Origin: Prevotella sp.
GTDB taxonomy: Bacteria; Bacteroidota; Bacteroidia; Bacteroidales; Bacteroidaceae
NCBI GenBank assembly: GCA_017470055.1
Contig: JAFUFD010000054.1
Span: 1-64,000, forward strand
DNA length: 64,000 bases
Direction of reading: 5' to 3'
Positions 1-7,603 of this stretch are shown here, piece by piece. Numbering within the stretch: the stretch's first letter is position 1; the number at the start of each line of letters is the position of its first letter. The translations under genes were made by a program, and so were the position numbers. The notes below the pieces were generated by a model. The model had not been told where the DNA came from. It worked only from the letters and a program-made list of their open reading frames with translations, and searched no databases.

Positions 1-142
1 GTGATTATAACTTATTGATTCGACACCTCTAAGTTACTAAATATCACGGAATTGTGCAACTTTTTCTTGTTAAATAGAATTAAATACGAAGGTTCTCCAA
101 AAAACATCATGGAAAGCCTAAATTAATTCCGCCAACGGGTTT

Positions 143-442
143 TCATAACATAATCGACATCATCCTGAGGCATCCTGCATCCGAAAACATTAGTTCATTT
201 AAAGGGTCTTTACTCAACGAGTATATGCCAGATGAGCGGATTTTCTTATACAAGTCATTAAGAGCCTGCTTTACGCGATTGACGGCTTCATGAGTTACAA
301 ATGGCTTAAAAAGCCCCATCTGCATTTTAAAGATACTATCATCGAATAACGCTTCTGACGGATCATTCAATTGTTCAATGGTCGGAATATATAGAATCTT
401 GAGACAGCAACATGATATCTCTTTCGAATATATCATTGCCAT
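143..442 (-). pseudogene. Truncated DUF2971-family protein
   Basis: The 99-residue product has the N-terminal half of a DUF2971 protein. It shows the LNDPSEA box (family form FNDPfE) near residue 26 and the GIYSLSKDPLNELM box near residue 72. In intact members that box is followed by a W-A-x-Y segment and a long C-terminal half. Here the frame runs into unrelated residues and stops after LNELM, so about the last two thirds are missing. DUF2971 proteins are often found in defence islands but have no firmly established activity. It lies at the 3' end of the left-hand cluster, 71 bases downstream of a repeat copy (513-572). I read it as a relic. Confidence 0.6.
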
Positions 443-512
443 TACAATCTTTAGGTCCTCTTCCAGAACGATATTTATAGGCTATCATATATTACTTCTT
501 TTCCCCATTTTC

Positions 513-572
513 TCATGCGGCACAAACAAAATTCTAATGCAAGTTTTTTCTTTCTTTTTATTCTTTTGTGAT
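513..572. repeat. Direct repeat copy 1 (partner at 4321-4374)
   Basis: About 60 bases starting TCATGCGGCACAAACAAAAT are shared with 4321-4374, differing by a few substitutions and a short indel in a T-rich stretch. A short piece (TCATGCGGCAC) recurs at 2944-2954. On the minus strand each copy lies 50-180 bases upstream of a gene start (442, 2891, 4141), so it may be a shared leader or promoter segment rather than a mobile-element end. The rest of the 443-639 gap shows nothing I can identify. Confidence 0.6.
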
Positions 573-639
573 TTCTTTCGTTTCAGATTTTCTCTGTTTG
601 GTCTCTAAACTGTAACCTTTTTAAAGAACACTTAAATAC

Positions 640-1332
640 TCACAACTTCTTCATAATCATATAGTAGAAAATTGGTGTCTCGTCATCTTGGATGCTGTGA
701 AAATTGGCAGCAAGACCTGGTTCTAACAATTTGGGGCTTGTTATCTCTTGGAACTCAAGGATCGAAAAACTGTTGATGTATGCTATATTCTGCATCTCTT
801 GGATATTATGTTTATAGGTTTCTATAACTATTTCCTTACCACCTATATTATAATGAGTGTGATCATAGCGGTGCATCGGATGTACGTCAGATATAAAGCA
901 TTGCCCACCAGGTCTAAGAATACGAGCCATTCTCCTAATCACATTACTAACATCGCAAATATGAGATAGCACCCTATTGCAAAGTAGCCAATCATAGAGT
1001 CGCTGAGTGATATTCAGTTCATTAATATCCCTTACATAGCATTCCAAAAGACCTTGGGCAATTTCCTCTCTGAATTTCTCGCGGCACACAAATAACATCA
1101 GTTCACTGATGTCATAGGCTGTCACACGATGTTTACGTTGCAGGAAACAACCTAGATTATTACCACTTCCTGCCCCAAGGTCAGCCCCCCAACCCGGTTC
1201 AAGCGTATTACACCATCGCTCGATAAAAGGATACTCATTACTCCTCCAGAAATATTGCCATTTCCATGAGTCATAATAAGGAGCAATAAGATTATACCCC
1301 TGTTTAGGGCTTAGAATTAGTTGGTCGGGCAT
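640..1332 (-). CDS. SAM-dependent methyltransferase (class I)
   Basis: This 230-residue protein has the class I methyltransferase fold signature. The SAM-binding motif I ADLGAGSGNN lies near residue 50, followed by the motif II acidic position AYDIS. A post-motif segment ILRPGGQCFISDVHP lies near residue 140. It resembles Methyltransf_11/25 small-molecule enzymes. The substrate cannot be told from sequence. Its start overlaps the 3' end of the upstream deaminase-fold gene by 29 bases, so the two are probably translated together. The pairing with a membrane-anchored nucleotide-deaminase-fold protein is unusual and may indicate a joint role. Confidence 0.8.
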   Translation of the reverse strand: MPDQLILSPKQGYNLIAPYYDSWKWQYFWRSNEYPFIERWCNTLEPGWGADLGAGSGNNLGCFLQRKHRVTAYDISELMLFVCREKFREEIAQGLLECYVRDINELNITQRLYDWLLCNRVLSHICDVSNVIRRMARILRPGGQCFISDVHPMHRYDHTHYNIGGKEIVIETYKHNIQEMQNIAYINSFSILEFQEITSPKLLEPGLAANFHSIQDDETPIFYYMIMKKL

Positions 1333-2188
1333 TATTCTTCTTCAATTTCAACTCTAAACTATCCACTTTCTTCGTCAAGGATTCTATCATCTCTTTTTCT
1401 TTCGACTTTTGTATAGAGCGTTCCAACTCTATCTGAGTAGAATTAAGGGGGACCCATGAATCATGCCATATGTACTTATACAAAACTGGCTCTAACGTAC
1501 AGAAAGCAAGAAAGAACAACAATATCCATCCTCCCCAAACAAATTGTCTTCTCACACGATGAGCCGTTTTTGAAATTACATCTTTCTCTATACGATCTAT
1601 ATCTAGAAAAGTCTGGGTATAGTTCTGAGCCTTTTCCTGCAATTGTTCCGTATAATTGTCTATCCTCTCATGCAACCTATCTTCAACATCACCATTTACT
1701 TCACTGAAACTGATCTTTACAATCTCCATATTAGGAGTGAAGTAGAAACTTCTTGATGAGAAGTTTAGCAACACTCCACTCAAATATCCTTCATAGCCAG
1801 GCTCAACCATACTAGCGTTAATCAGCAAAATGCCCTGTTTGGCAACAGAATCTAATGCCGCATAGGTAGCAGATAGATTTAAGGGCATTTTGATAATTTC
1901 TTTCGTCTGGAAAATAATAAGTTCATTGGGCTTCAGTTCATATCGGTTATTAACTATTTTAAATCCGCCCTGATTTTGGGGAATTGCCGCTACTATTTTC
2001 CTCCATATCTTACCAGACCACCCTTGATTTTCTTCTTCACTGTCAAAATCAAGAACATTGTTTCCACCTGGTCTTATCAGTTTTCCGACTCTTAATCTGT
2101 ACGAACTATTCCGCAAACATTCCTCATCATAATTATCAATGAGATTGGAGTGCCGAACATAATCTTTTATACTTGCATTTCCTAACAT
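1304..2188 (-). CDS. dCTP deaminase/dUTPase-fold protein with TM anchor and coiled coil
   Basis: Residues 1-160 resemble the dCTP deaminase/dUTPase trimeric fold. They contain DSVAKQG (family S-x-A-R-x-G) near 113 and VEPGYEGYL near 128, the counterpart of the I-D-P-G-F/W box. The position of the Dcd catalytic glutamate (in L-E-F-Y-N of E. coli Dcd) is V or L here, and the R of the AR-G box is K, so catalysis is doubtful. A transmembrane helix follows at about 219-239 (WGGWILLFFLAFCTLEPVL), then a charged coiled coil to the end. The normal Dcd enzyme is soluble and about 190 residues. Deaminases of this fold act in antiphage dNTP depletion; a membrane-tethered version could be a nucleotide sensor or effector. 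That role is inference. Confidence 0.6.
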   Translation of the reverse strand: MLGNASIKDYVRHSNLIDNYDEECLRNSSYRLRVGKLIRPGGNNVLDFDSEEENQGWSGKIWRKIVAAIPQNQGGFKIVNNRYELKPNELIIFQTKEIIKMPLNLSATYAALDSVAKQGILLINASMVEPGYEGYLSGVLLNFSSRSFYFTPNMEIVKISFSEVNGDVEDRLHERIDNYTEQLQEKAQNYTQTFLDIDRIEKDVISKTAHRVRRQFVWGGWILLFFLAFCTLEPVLYKYIWHDSWVPLNSTQIELERSIQKSKEKEMIESLTKKVDSLELKLKKNNARPTNSKP

Positions 2189-2282
2189 ACGATTTCTTTG
2201 ATATACTTCTGTCCAGTCCTGCCTCGCTTATGTGAGCCTAGCACAAATAAATACGATTAACCATATTTTAGTTTATCTTACT

Positions 2283-2891
2283 TTATCCTCTCATTGCTAT
2301 AAACACACTCAAAATTGCAGCCACAGCAGACGCAATCGCTACTATCAACATTAGCCAATTCTGCTTTACTGCTCGCTTGCTCAACTCCAGCGTCTGGTCA
2401 TTCAACCGCTGTGTCTGTAGGTTAAATAGTGCTGCCTGTGCCAAATTGGAATAGTTTTGCTGCCTTATCACTACTAATCCTTCTTCTGTAATAGCAAATG
2501 TCGAGTTATATTTATCCTCCTTCGTCACCTCTATCAACCCTAAGATTGCTAGTTTCGCCAAATATAAATTATATCTCGCGACCGATACATCAAAAATAAA
2601 AGCATTATCGGTATAGTTGAACACAAACTTGTTAATATCCTGATATTCCTGTTCTGGACTGTATACGAACGACTCCAAAACAGCGGCCATCAGCATTGTT
2701 TCTTCATAATAACTTTTAGCCAACTCCTCTTGGCTGCGCCCACTCTTTGGAGTGATTCCATTCAGAATATACTTTGATTGTTCCTTAAACTCTCTTATGA
2801 TATTAAAGGTCTCTTCAAAGGCTTTTCTTTCTTCTTCTGAAACCCGTTCTGGGTGTTCTGATAGTTCTTTTAGTGTCATATCACAATTCAT
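2283..2891 (-). CDS. Hypothetical protein with winged-helix-like region and C-terminal TM helix
   Basis: I do not recognise a named family for this 202-residue protein. The N-terminal half is charged and helical. Residues about 105-145 read like a winged-helix segment (LAILGLIEVTKED...FAITEEGLVVIRQQ), and a single hydrophobic helix closes the protein (WLMLIVAIASAVAAILSVFIA, about 178-199). It is therefore probably tail-anchored with its bulk in the cytoplasm. An alternative start is Met5. It lies between the deaminase-fold gene and the HEPN-like pair, with 94 and 78 non-coding bases on either side. The upstream gap contains the short repeat piece TCATGCGGCAC. Confidence 0.55.
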   Translation of the reverse strand: MNCDMTLKELSEHPERVSEEERKAFEETFNIIREFKEQSKYILNGITPKSGRSQEELAKSYYEETMLMAAVLESFVYSPEQEYQDINKFVFNYTDNAFIFDVSVARYNLYLAKLAILGLIEVTKEDKYNSTFAITEEGLVVIRQQNYSNLAQAALFNLQTQRLNDQTLELSKRAVKQNWLMLIVAIASAVAAILSVFIAMRG

Positions 2892-2969
2892 GACGTCTTC
2901 CTCATTTTCATAGTACCCTTAAGCATAAACTGTAAGAATCTCCTCATGCGGCACTTGCCTCCCCACATC

Positions 2970-3326
2970 CTATAAAAGTGTAACACACCCATAACCCATA
3001 GAGCAAGACCTTGCTTCGTTTTCAAAGAAATCCTTCAATCTTTCAACGACATCCATATCAGTCATCGTTTTCGTAACAGTCATCGCTCTTTCACTATCAC
3101 CCAGAATGTCTTGAAGATCAAACCTAGTCATAGAAAAACGAATGTTTCTCCACATATGCCAGATATAGTTTGATTTTTTCTTGCATGATAACCTCGATGT
3201 AATATTTCTCAGGATCCTCGCCTTCTCTATCAGTTCATTCTCATTCCTGAACTTAATAGAGGCTGGGGCTGTGATACCTGGTCTTACATATTGCCCGTGC
3301 ATTTGCCCATTATGAGCATTAATCAA
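2970..3326 (-). CDS. Small hypothetical protein coupled to HEPN-like gene
   Basis: The 118-residue protein is not recognised. It is basic in the first half (RILRNITSRLSCKKKSNYIW) and acidic and helical later, ending in a Cys-containing tail. Its frame opens with TTG at 3326, overlapping the TGA of the upstream HEPN-like gene. An ATG nine codons later is the alternative start. The tight overlap suggests translational coupling and a functional pair, for example toxin-antitoxin or nuclease-partner, but nothing in the sequence proves this. Confidence 0.5.
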   Translation of the reverse strand: MINAHNGQMHGQYVRPGITAPASIKFRNENELIEKARILRNITSRLSCKKKSNYIWHMWRNIRFSMTRFDLQDILGDSERAMTVTKTMTDMDVVERLKDFFENEARSCSMGYGCVTLL

Positions 3327-4141
3327 TCTTTTTCCTCCACAGCATCCTCCACCTCAAGCCCATATTGCCTATACAGTGTCTTAAGGTAGACCTCTTTCCT
3401 TTCTTTTGTAAGGTTGTTAATCTTCCTCTTAGTTTGTTTGCTCATTGAGCAGTGCTTATCGAGTAGATCTTTTTTAAATTGCTCTAAATCCAGGCTCTTT
3501 AGAAGGTGCTCATCTACACATTCCACATACTTGTGAATTGCATTAATCATGGAAGTCACCTCTTTGAACGTCGGGTGCCCATCTTTAGAATCAAAAGATT
3601 TCAGCATCTCTTCAACATCCAAATGCCGGAACTCACCCATATAATAATCCTTGTGCTGCACCAAAAGAGACCTATACTCGTCGTCCAATTCATTATTAGC
3701 GCCATAGTGTACAGTATTGTTTCTCCACTGAATAGCCAGAGCCACTAAAGCAGCATATTTGTCTATATTAGTAGTCCTTCTTGCTTCATGATAGAACAAG
3801 CCAAATCGCTTGTTGACAGACCTGTCAGCCTTGGTATAACCCTCATTCAGTTCTTTACTTCCAATGATAGAAGGTTTTCGTGATGCCTCAACGAAATATG
3901 AATCCAGGTTATCCACCACCCACGACAACGATGCATCCAGTATAAACCTGATACTCCTTTCTGCAGAACGTTCCACGTTTCTTGGGTTCCATGAGGTACT
4001 AAACTCTTCTGGTAATGTGAATTTCTTGCTCTTCACACCATCAAGACCAATAAGCGTTGTAATCAGAAAATGATTCACCTGACCTATTCTCTGTTTGAAA
4101 TGCCGTCTTGCTGGACTTATATTTAATCTAACATCACCCAT
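3323..4141 (-). CDS. HEPN-like protein (R-x4-H motif)
   Basis: The protein is 272 residues from the ATG at 4141. That start is preferred because the upstream ATG at 4183 lies inside the T arm of the tRNA-like element. Near residue 140 it carries RNNTVH, an R-x4-H motif inside an all-helical region, which is the signature of HEPN ribonucleases. The C-terminus is a Lys-rich helical segment. No domain name can be given with certainty. It starts only 15 bases downstream of the tRNA-like RNA (4157-4251) and overlaps the next small gene. HEPN proteins commonly cleave RNA in abortive infection, tRNA anticodons among the targets, so the neighbouring tRNA-like structure is notable. Confidence 0.5.
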   Translation of the reverse strand: MGDVRLNISPARRHFKQRIGQVNHFLITTLIGLDGVKSKKFTLPEEFSTSWNPRNVERSAERSIRFILDASLSWVVDNLDSYFVEASRKPSIIGSKELNEGYTKADRSVNKRFGLFYHEARRTTNIDKYAALVALAIQWRNNTVHYGANNELDDEYRSLLVQHKDYYMGEFRHLDVEEMLKSFDSKDGHPTFKEVTSMINAIHKYVECVDEHLLKSLDLEQFKKDLLDKHCSMSKQTKRKINNLTKERKEVYLKTLYRQYGLEVEDAVEEKD

Positions 4142-4156
4142 TATTCTTTCTATTAG

Positions 4157-4251
4157 TGGGCTAAGGGAGATTCGAACTCCCATCTCGCCCTTTGAAAGGC
4201 ATCTAAAAGATGCTTTAAAGGGGCGCGTCTTTCCATTTGTACCATTAACCC
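4157..4251 (-). tRNA. tRNA-like RNA with extended anticodon arm (possible tRNA mimic or degenerate tRNA)
   Basis: Read on the minus strand, a 7-bp acceptor stem (GGGTTAA with TTAGCCC, one G-U) is followed by a D-arm-like loop with GG. A canonical 5-bp T arm, GGGAG-TTCGAAT-CTCCC, lies directly before the 3' acceptor strand. The anticodon arm is abnormal. The 5-bp stem CGCCC/GGGCG encloses about 30 bases, which fold on as UUU/AAA, AAAG/CUUU and CAUC/GAUG with single bulges, giving a long hairpin closed by UUUUA. The discriminator base is A; CCA is not encoded. No normal 7-base anticodon loop sits at the expected distance. Candidates are a decayed tRNA, an intron-bearing tRNA, or a tRNA mimic tied to the HEPN gene 15 bases downstream. 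Confidence 0.55.
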
Positions 4252-4320
4252 ATAATTATTCGTGCCATCTGTGTTCGTCTTGCTTTTGGTTATCGTTTGA
4301 CATTTAATATCCCCTCTTCC

Positions 4321-4374
4321 TCATGCGGCACAAACAAAATCCTGATGCAAGTTTTCTTTTTATTCTTTTGTGAT
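4321..4374. repeat. Direct repeat copy 2 (partner at 513-572)
   Basis: This is the second copy of the TCATGCGGCACAAACAAAAT repeat. It lies just upstream of the tRNA-like RNA and the HEPN-like gene on the minus strand. The region between it and the stop at 4467 shows no coding signal. Confidence 0.6.
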
Positions 4375-4466
4375 TATTCTTGTTTTAGGCTTCTCTGAAT
4401 AGCATCTAAATTAAGTCTATAAAAATGAAATAAGATCATGGCAACCATCACTTTTCAAATAGTCAC

Positions 4467-5108
4467 TCACACCTCATTATAATATGCCAATTTGTTGGCA
4501 TTTACATCCGATTCTATCAAAGATACAAAGGACATGACATTATCTTTGTGATCTTTAATTGTTTGATGAGTAAGTCCTGGGCTTGCATCTTGGTGTATCA
4601 CGTTGTTACGAATAGCAATCAGCGAATTAATCATAGCCAGACAGGTCTGAGGTTGTGCTGTCTTAATAAAGACTCCCATACCATGTCTGTCGAATATCGC
4701 TTCAATTTCTTTCTGCCCATGCTTACCGTAGTTAAACTTAATAGAAGGTCTTATATTGGCAATACTCGATATACTCGCTCCATCACTTCCCATCAGTTTA
4801 AGTAAGGATTGGAGATAGTTATTCTTTTCTGTCCTGTTCTTCACGTTTGCAGTCTTATCGACAGCAGTATCTATATATGCGTTTTTCAAAGTAAGGGGAA
4901 GTGTAGCATTTGTATGCCCTTGTATAGTCTTCATGCTATGCTCCTCTATAAACTCCTCTATGAACACCTCGAATTTCGTGGAAAGCAATACAATGGCGAT
5001 TTTGTTAAACATCTGGTATTTCTCAATATTTGCAGTATTGTGGGATGCATATGATAAGATGGTATCTATCTCCCCCATACTCTCACGCAAATGGTCTATG
5101 CTATCCAT
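4467..5108 (-). CDS. RiboL-PSP-HEPN-type (MAE_28990/MAE_18760-like) nuclease
   Basis: The 213-residue helical protein matches the RiboL-PSP-HEPN pattern. It has an early LLSTKFEVFIEEFIEE helix (about 41-55) and the catalytic R-x4-H motif RNNVIH at about 167-172 near the C-terminus. Families of this kind are predicted ribonucleases and are often encoded directly after a DUF262 gene, as here: the DUF262 stop is one base upstream of this ATG. The likely role is toxic RNase activity held in check or triggered by the DUF262 partner. That is inferred from family context. Confidence 0.7.
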   Translation of the reverse strand: MDSIDHLRESMGEIDTILSYASHNTANIEKYQMFNKIAIVLLSTKFEVFIEEFIEEHSMKTIQGHTNATLPLTLKNAYIDTAVDKTANVKNRTEKNNYLQSLLKLMGSDGASISSIANIRPSIKFNYGKHGQKEIEAIFDRHGMGVFIKTAQPQTCLAMINSLIAIRNNVIHQDASPGLTHQTIKDHKDNVMSFVSLIESDVNANKLAYYNEV

Positions 5109-5109
5109 A

Positions 5110-6264
5110 TCAGTCCCCTGCTATCATACGATCCACCTCACGGCACCAAATGGACAATCTGAAAGTAATTACCTTGGTATCAGATGTTCCTATCTTTATA
5201 CTATTACGGAAATACACATCATTGTTCGTCATTTCCAAGAATCGCTGAACCATTCTATCTTTATTTGCCATCAATTCATCCATTGAATGTTGGGTTGCAG
5301 AAAGCATAATGACATCAATGATAGCACGATTAATCGTCTTTTCCCTCATTCCGTCAAGTCCTTGTCGCTTAAAAGCATATTCACCATAGACCTGATAGAC
5401 TTTCTCAACCGTCTCTTCAAATAGCCGTTTCCACTCATTAGATTCATGAGCCTTAATTTCCTTATGTTCATTCATAAACGCATTTAAGAAGGATTTCATT
5501 CTTCCTTTGTAACCGTTTAGAACACCTTTCTCGCTATCCCAATTTTTCCAGATTGCCAAGAATCTCAAGACCATTTCCCTGTCAGCCATACGTTTATGCG
5601 GTTCTTTCAACCCCATCAAGGCTAACCATTTCTGATTTTGGACAACTTCTTTCAGAAATTTATTTAATGCCCCTCTATAAAGACAGTTTCTCAACTCTTG
5701 CTCGGTAAGATGAACAGAACCAGTGTTGAGTCGCATAAACACATCATATTTGATTTCCTCATTAGAATCATGGGTAATCATGATGACACGCAGTAAACCA
5801 TTCTTCAGCATTCGAAGAGCCTTTGGGTTTAGATTCGTAATGTCACTCTTATTTAAATCAGACAAAATTTCCAAACCACTAAGTTTAAATTTCCCATCAA
5901 AGAACCTCTTTAATGATGAGAGTCTCTGCAATCCATCAATGACAGACCACGAATCATCTTCTTCCTGAGAAACATAAATAACGGGGATGGGAACATTTAA
6001 AATGATTGACTCAATGAGCATAGAAGCCTTCTTATTGTCCCAGACATAATTGCGTTGATAATCTGGATCCAAGCGAATATCCTTGTCTTCTATCATTCTT
6101 ACAATATCAGACACGCTCTTATCGTAAGCCTGAGTAGTTATTTTGCGGACTTCCTTTGGAATCTCATAAGGTATTTTTGAGTCCTCGTCATAATCGTCAT
6201 CAAACTTCATCTCTCCCATCGTATCATCAAGAAGGGATTCATCTTTCAATGATTCTTCATTCAT
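5110..6264 (-). CDS. DUF262 (GmrSD N-terminal-like) protein
   Basis: The 384-residue protein carries the DUF262 hallmarks: DPDYQRNYVW at about 66-75 and the nucleotide-handling DGLQR motif (usual form DGQQR) at about 110-114, followed by RLSSLKRFF. DUF262 is the NTP-dependent half of type IV restriction enzymes such as GmrSD and of several ParB-like defence proteins. The C-terminal half is helical and lacks the DUF1524 HNH nuclease, so the nuclease function is probably supplied in trans by the HEPN gene that follows. The N-terminal 40 residues are very acidic. Confidence 0.8.
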   Translation of the reverse strand: MNEESLKDESLLDDTMGEMKFDDDYDEDSKIPYEIPKEVRKITTQAYDKSVSDIVRMIEDKDIRLDPDYQRNYVWDNKKASMLIESIILNVPIPVIYVSQEEDDSWSVIDGLQRLSSLKRFFDGKFKLSGLEILSDLNKSDITNLNPKALRMLKNGLLRVIMITHDSNEEIKYDVFMRLNTGSVHLTEQELRNCLYRGALNKFLKEVVQNQKWLALMGLKEPHKRMADREMVLRFLAIWKNWDSEKGVLNGYKGRMKSFLNAFMNEHKEIKAHESNEWKRLFEETVEKVYQVYGEYAFKRQGLDGMREKTINRAIIDVIMLSATQHSMDELMANKDRMVQRFLEMTNNDVYFRNSIKIGTSDTKVITFRLSIWCREVDRMIAGD

Positions 6265-6415
6265 CTTCTTTAATTCTTTACAATATGAAAATTATTTGCT
6301 TACTTTTTACATTATTCCCTCAGAAAGTGTAGTGCGGTGCCTTTTGCTATCTATACTGATTATCATCCCGCTAGTTCTAATGATTCACTTTTGCGCCTCA
6401 TAACCACACTTTTGA

Positions 6416-6446
6416 CAAAAATATCATAAAAGACTTTTGTCGCAAT
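6416..6446 (-). promoter_or_regulatory. Bacteroidales-type promoter for the DUF262-HEPN operon
   Basis: On the minus strand, TATTTTTG (6423-6416) fits the -7 element TAnnTTTG. An ATTG (6446-6443) lies 19 bases upstream, a weak version of the -33 TTTG. Initiation near 6409 would leave a leader of about 145 bases before the DUF262 ATG at 6264. Confidence 0.45.
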
Positions 6447-6451
6447 CATAT

Positions 6452-7603
6452 TTATTTAGACGATTGTTGAAACAAATCCTTTTCACTATCCAACTCGGCA
6501 TAGCATTCCAAATGCTTCTTCACAACTTCATTAAGCGAGAATTCCTTTTCTGCTTTTACTCTTGAAGCACGCCCCATCTTTTCCCTCAGCACCTTGTCAT
6601 TTATCAGAACTTTCAGCTCCTCTGCCAAAGACTGACTATCCTTAATAGGTATGAGATAACCATTAACGCCATCTTCCACAGTATCCTTACAACCAATAGA
6701 ATTGGTGGTAATTATGGGCCTTCCTGTAGCACAGGCTTCAATCAACGACTTAGGCACTCCTTCCCTATAGTAACTTGGGAATGCCACGATGTGGCACTGC
6801 CGGAGCAAGTCTTTCACATCCGTTCTATGCCCCAACCACTGGATATATTTCCCATCACATAGTGCTTCTAGTTCCTCCTTCTGCATCGCTTTGGGATTAT
6901 CCGATAACTTTCCACAAAGCAAGAAAACCACTTTACCTTCGTATTCTTTCCGTAGCATCTCTGCAGCCTCTGTCAATACCACGACACCCTTTTCCCGAAC
7001 CATACGGGCTGTAAACATCACTCTCAATGGTGTTGTGTCTGGATCGGGAGCATAAGTAAACTCGTTCAAGTCAACACCTGATCCTTTGATAAACACACCA
7101 TCTTCCTGTTGCGTGATATGGTTCTTCAAGAAAAGGTCTTCATCCTCATGGTTCTGGAAAATAACACGCACACCTTTTCTGCTGTGCGAGAATCTAAGTA
7201 CAGCCAGTATGCCCTTTGCCACCAGTGACTGCTTCTCACCAGAGAACATCACGCCCAGTCCACTCACAGCATTCACCACGCCCTTGATACCTGTCAGTTT
7301 TGCTGCCAATCCTCCCCAAAGGATGGTTTTCAGACCTACATGATGCACCACATCTGGTTTCTCTCGTGTATATAACTTAAAAAGGAACCAGAATGTCTTC
7401 ATCTCCTCCACAGGATTCATGCCCGTTGCATTGATTGGCAGATTGATGGTTTTCAGTCCTAATGCCCTGATATCCTCAGATTTTCCAGTATCACATGTCA
7501 CGATGGTAACATCCCACCCTGCTTCTTTTGCAGCTACGCCAATCGCCTGGCGATGCGACAAGAAGAACCAGTCGTGATTCACCACTATAAATAGTTTCTT
7601 CAT
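6452..7603 (-). CDS. Glycosyltransferase family 4 (GT-B)
   Basis: The 383-residue GT-B enzyme starts at ATG 7603 (MKKLFIVVNHDWFF), which overlaps the upstream TGA as ATGA. An open extension upstream is ignored. The C-terminal donor-binding domain has the GT4 segment FPSYYREGVPKSLIEACATGRP (E-x7-E region), and the N-terminal half has HHVGLKTILWGGLAAK. It probably transfers a sugar from a nucleotide donor to a lipid-linked capsule intermediate on the inner face of the membrane. It is the last recognisable capsule gene of the locus. Confidence 0.85.
   Translation of the reverse strand: MKKLFIVVNHDWFFLSHRQAIGVAAKEAGWDVTIVTCDTGKSEDIRALGLKTINLPINATGMNPVEEMKTFWFLFKLYTREKPDVVHHVGLKTILWGGLAAKLTGIKGVVNAVSGLGVMFSGEKQSLVAKGILAVLRFSHSRKGVRVIFQNHEDEDLFLKNHITQQEDGVFIKGSGVDLNEFTYAPDPDTTPLRVMFTARMVREKGVVVLTEAAEMLRKEYEGKVVFLLCGKLSDNPKAMQKEELEALCDGKYIQWLGHRTDVKDLLRQCHIVAFPSYYREGVPKSLIEACATGRPIITTNSIGCKDTVEDGVNGYLIPIKDSQSLAEELKVLINDKVLREKMGRASRVKAEKEFSLNEVVKKHLECYAELDSEKDLFQQSSK

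Noticed and set aside
3323..4183. Start of the HEPN-like gene at 4183
   Set aside because: It would place the start codon inside the T arm of the tRNA-like RNA; the ATG at 4141 is cleaner.
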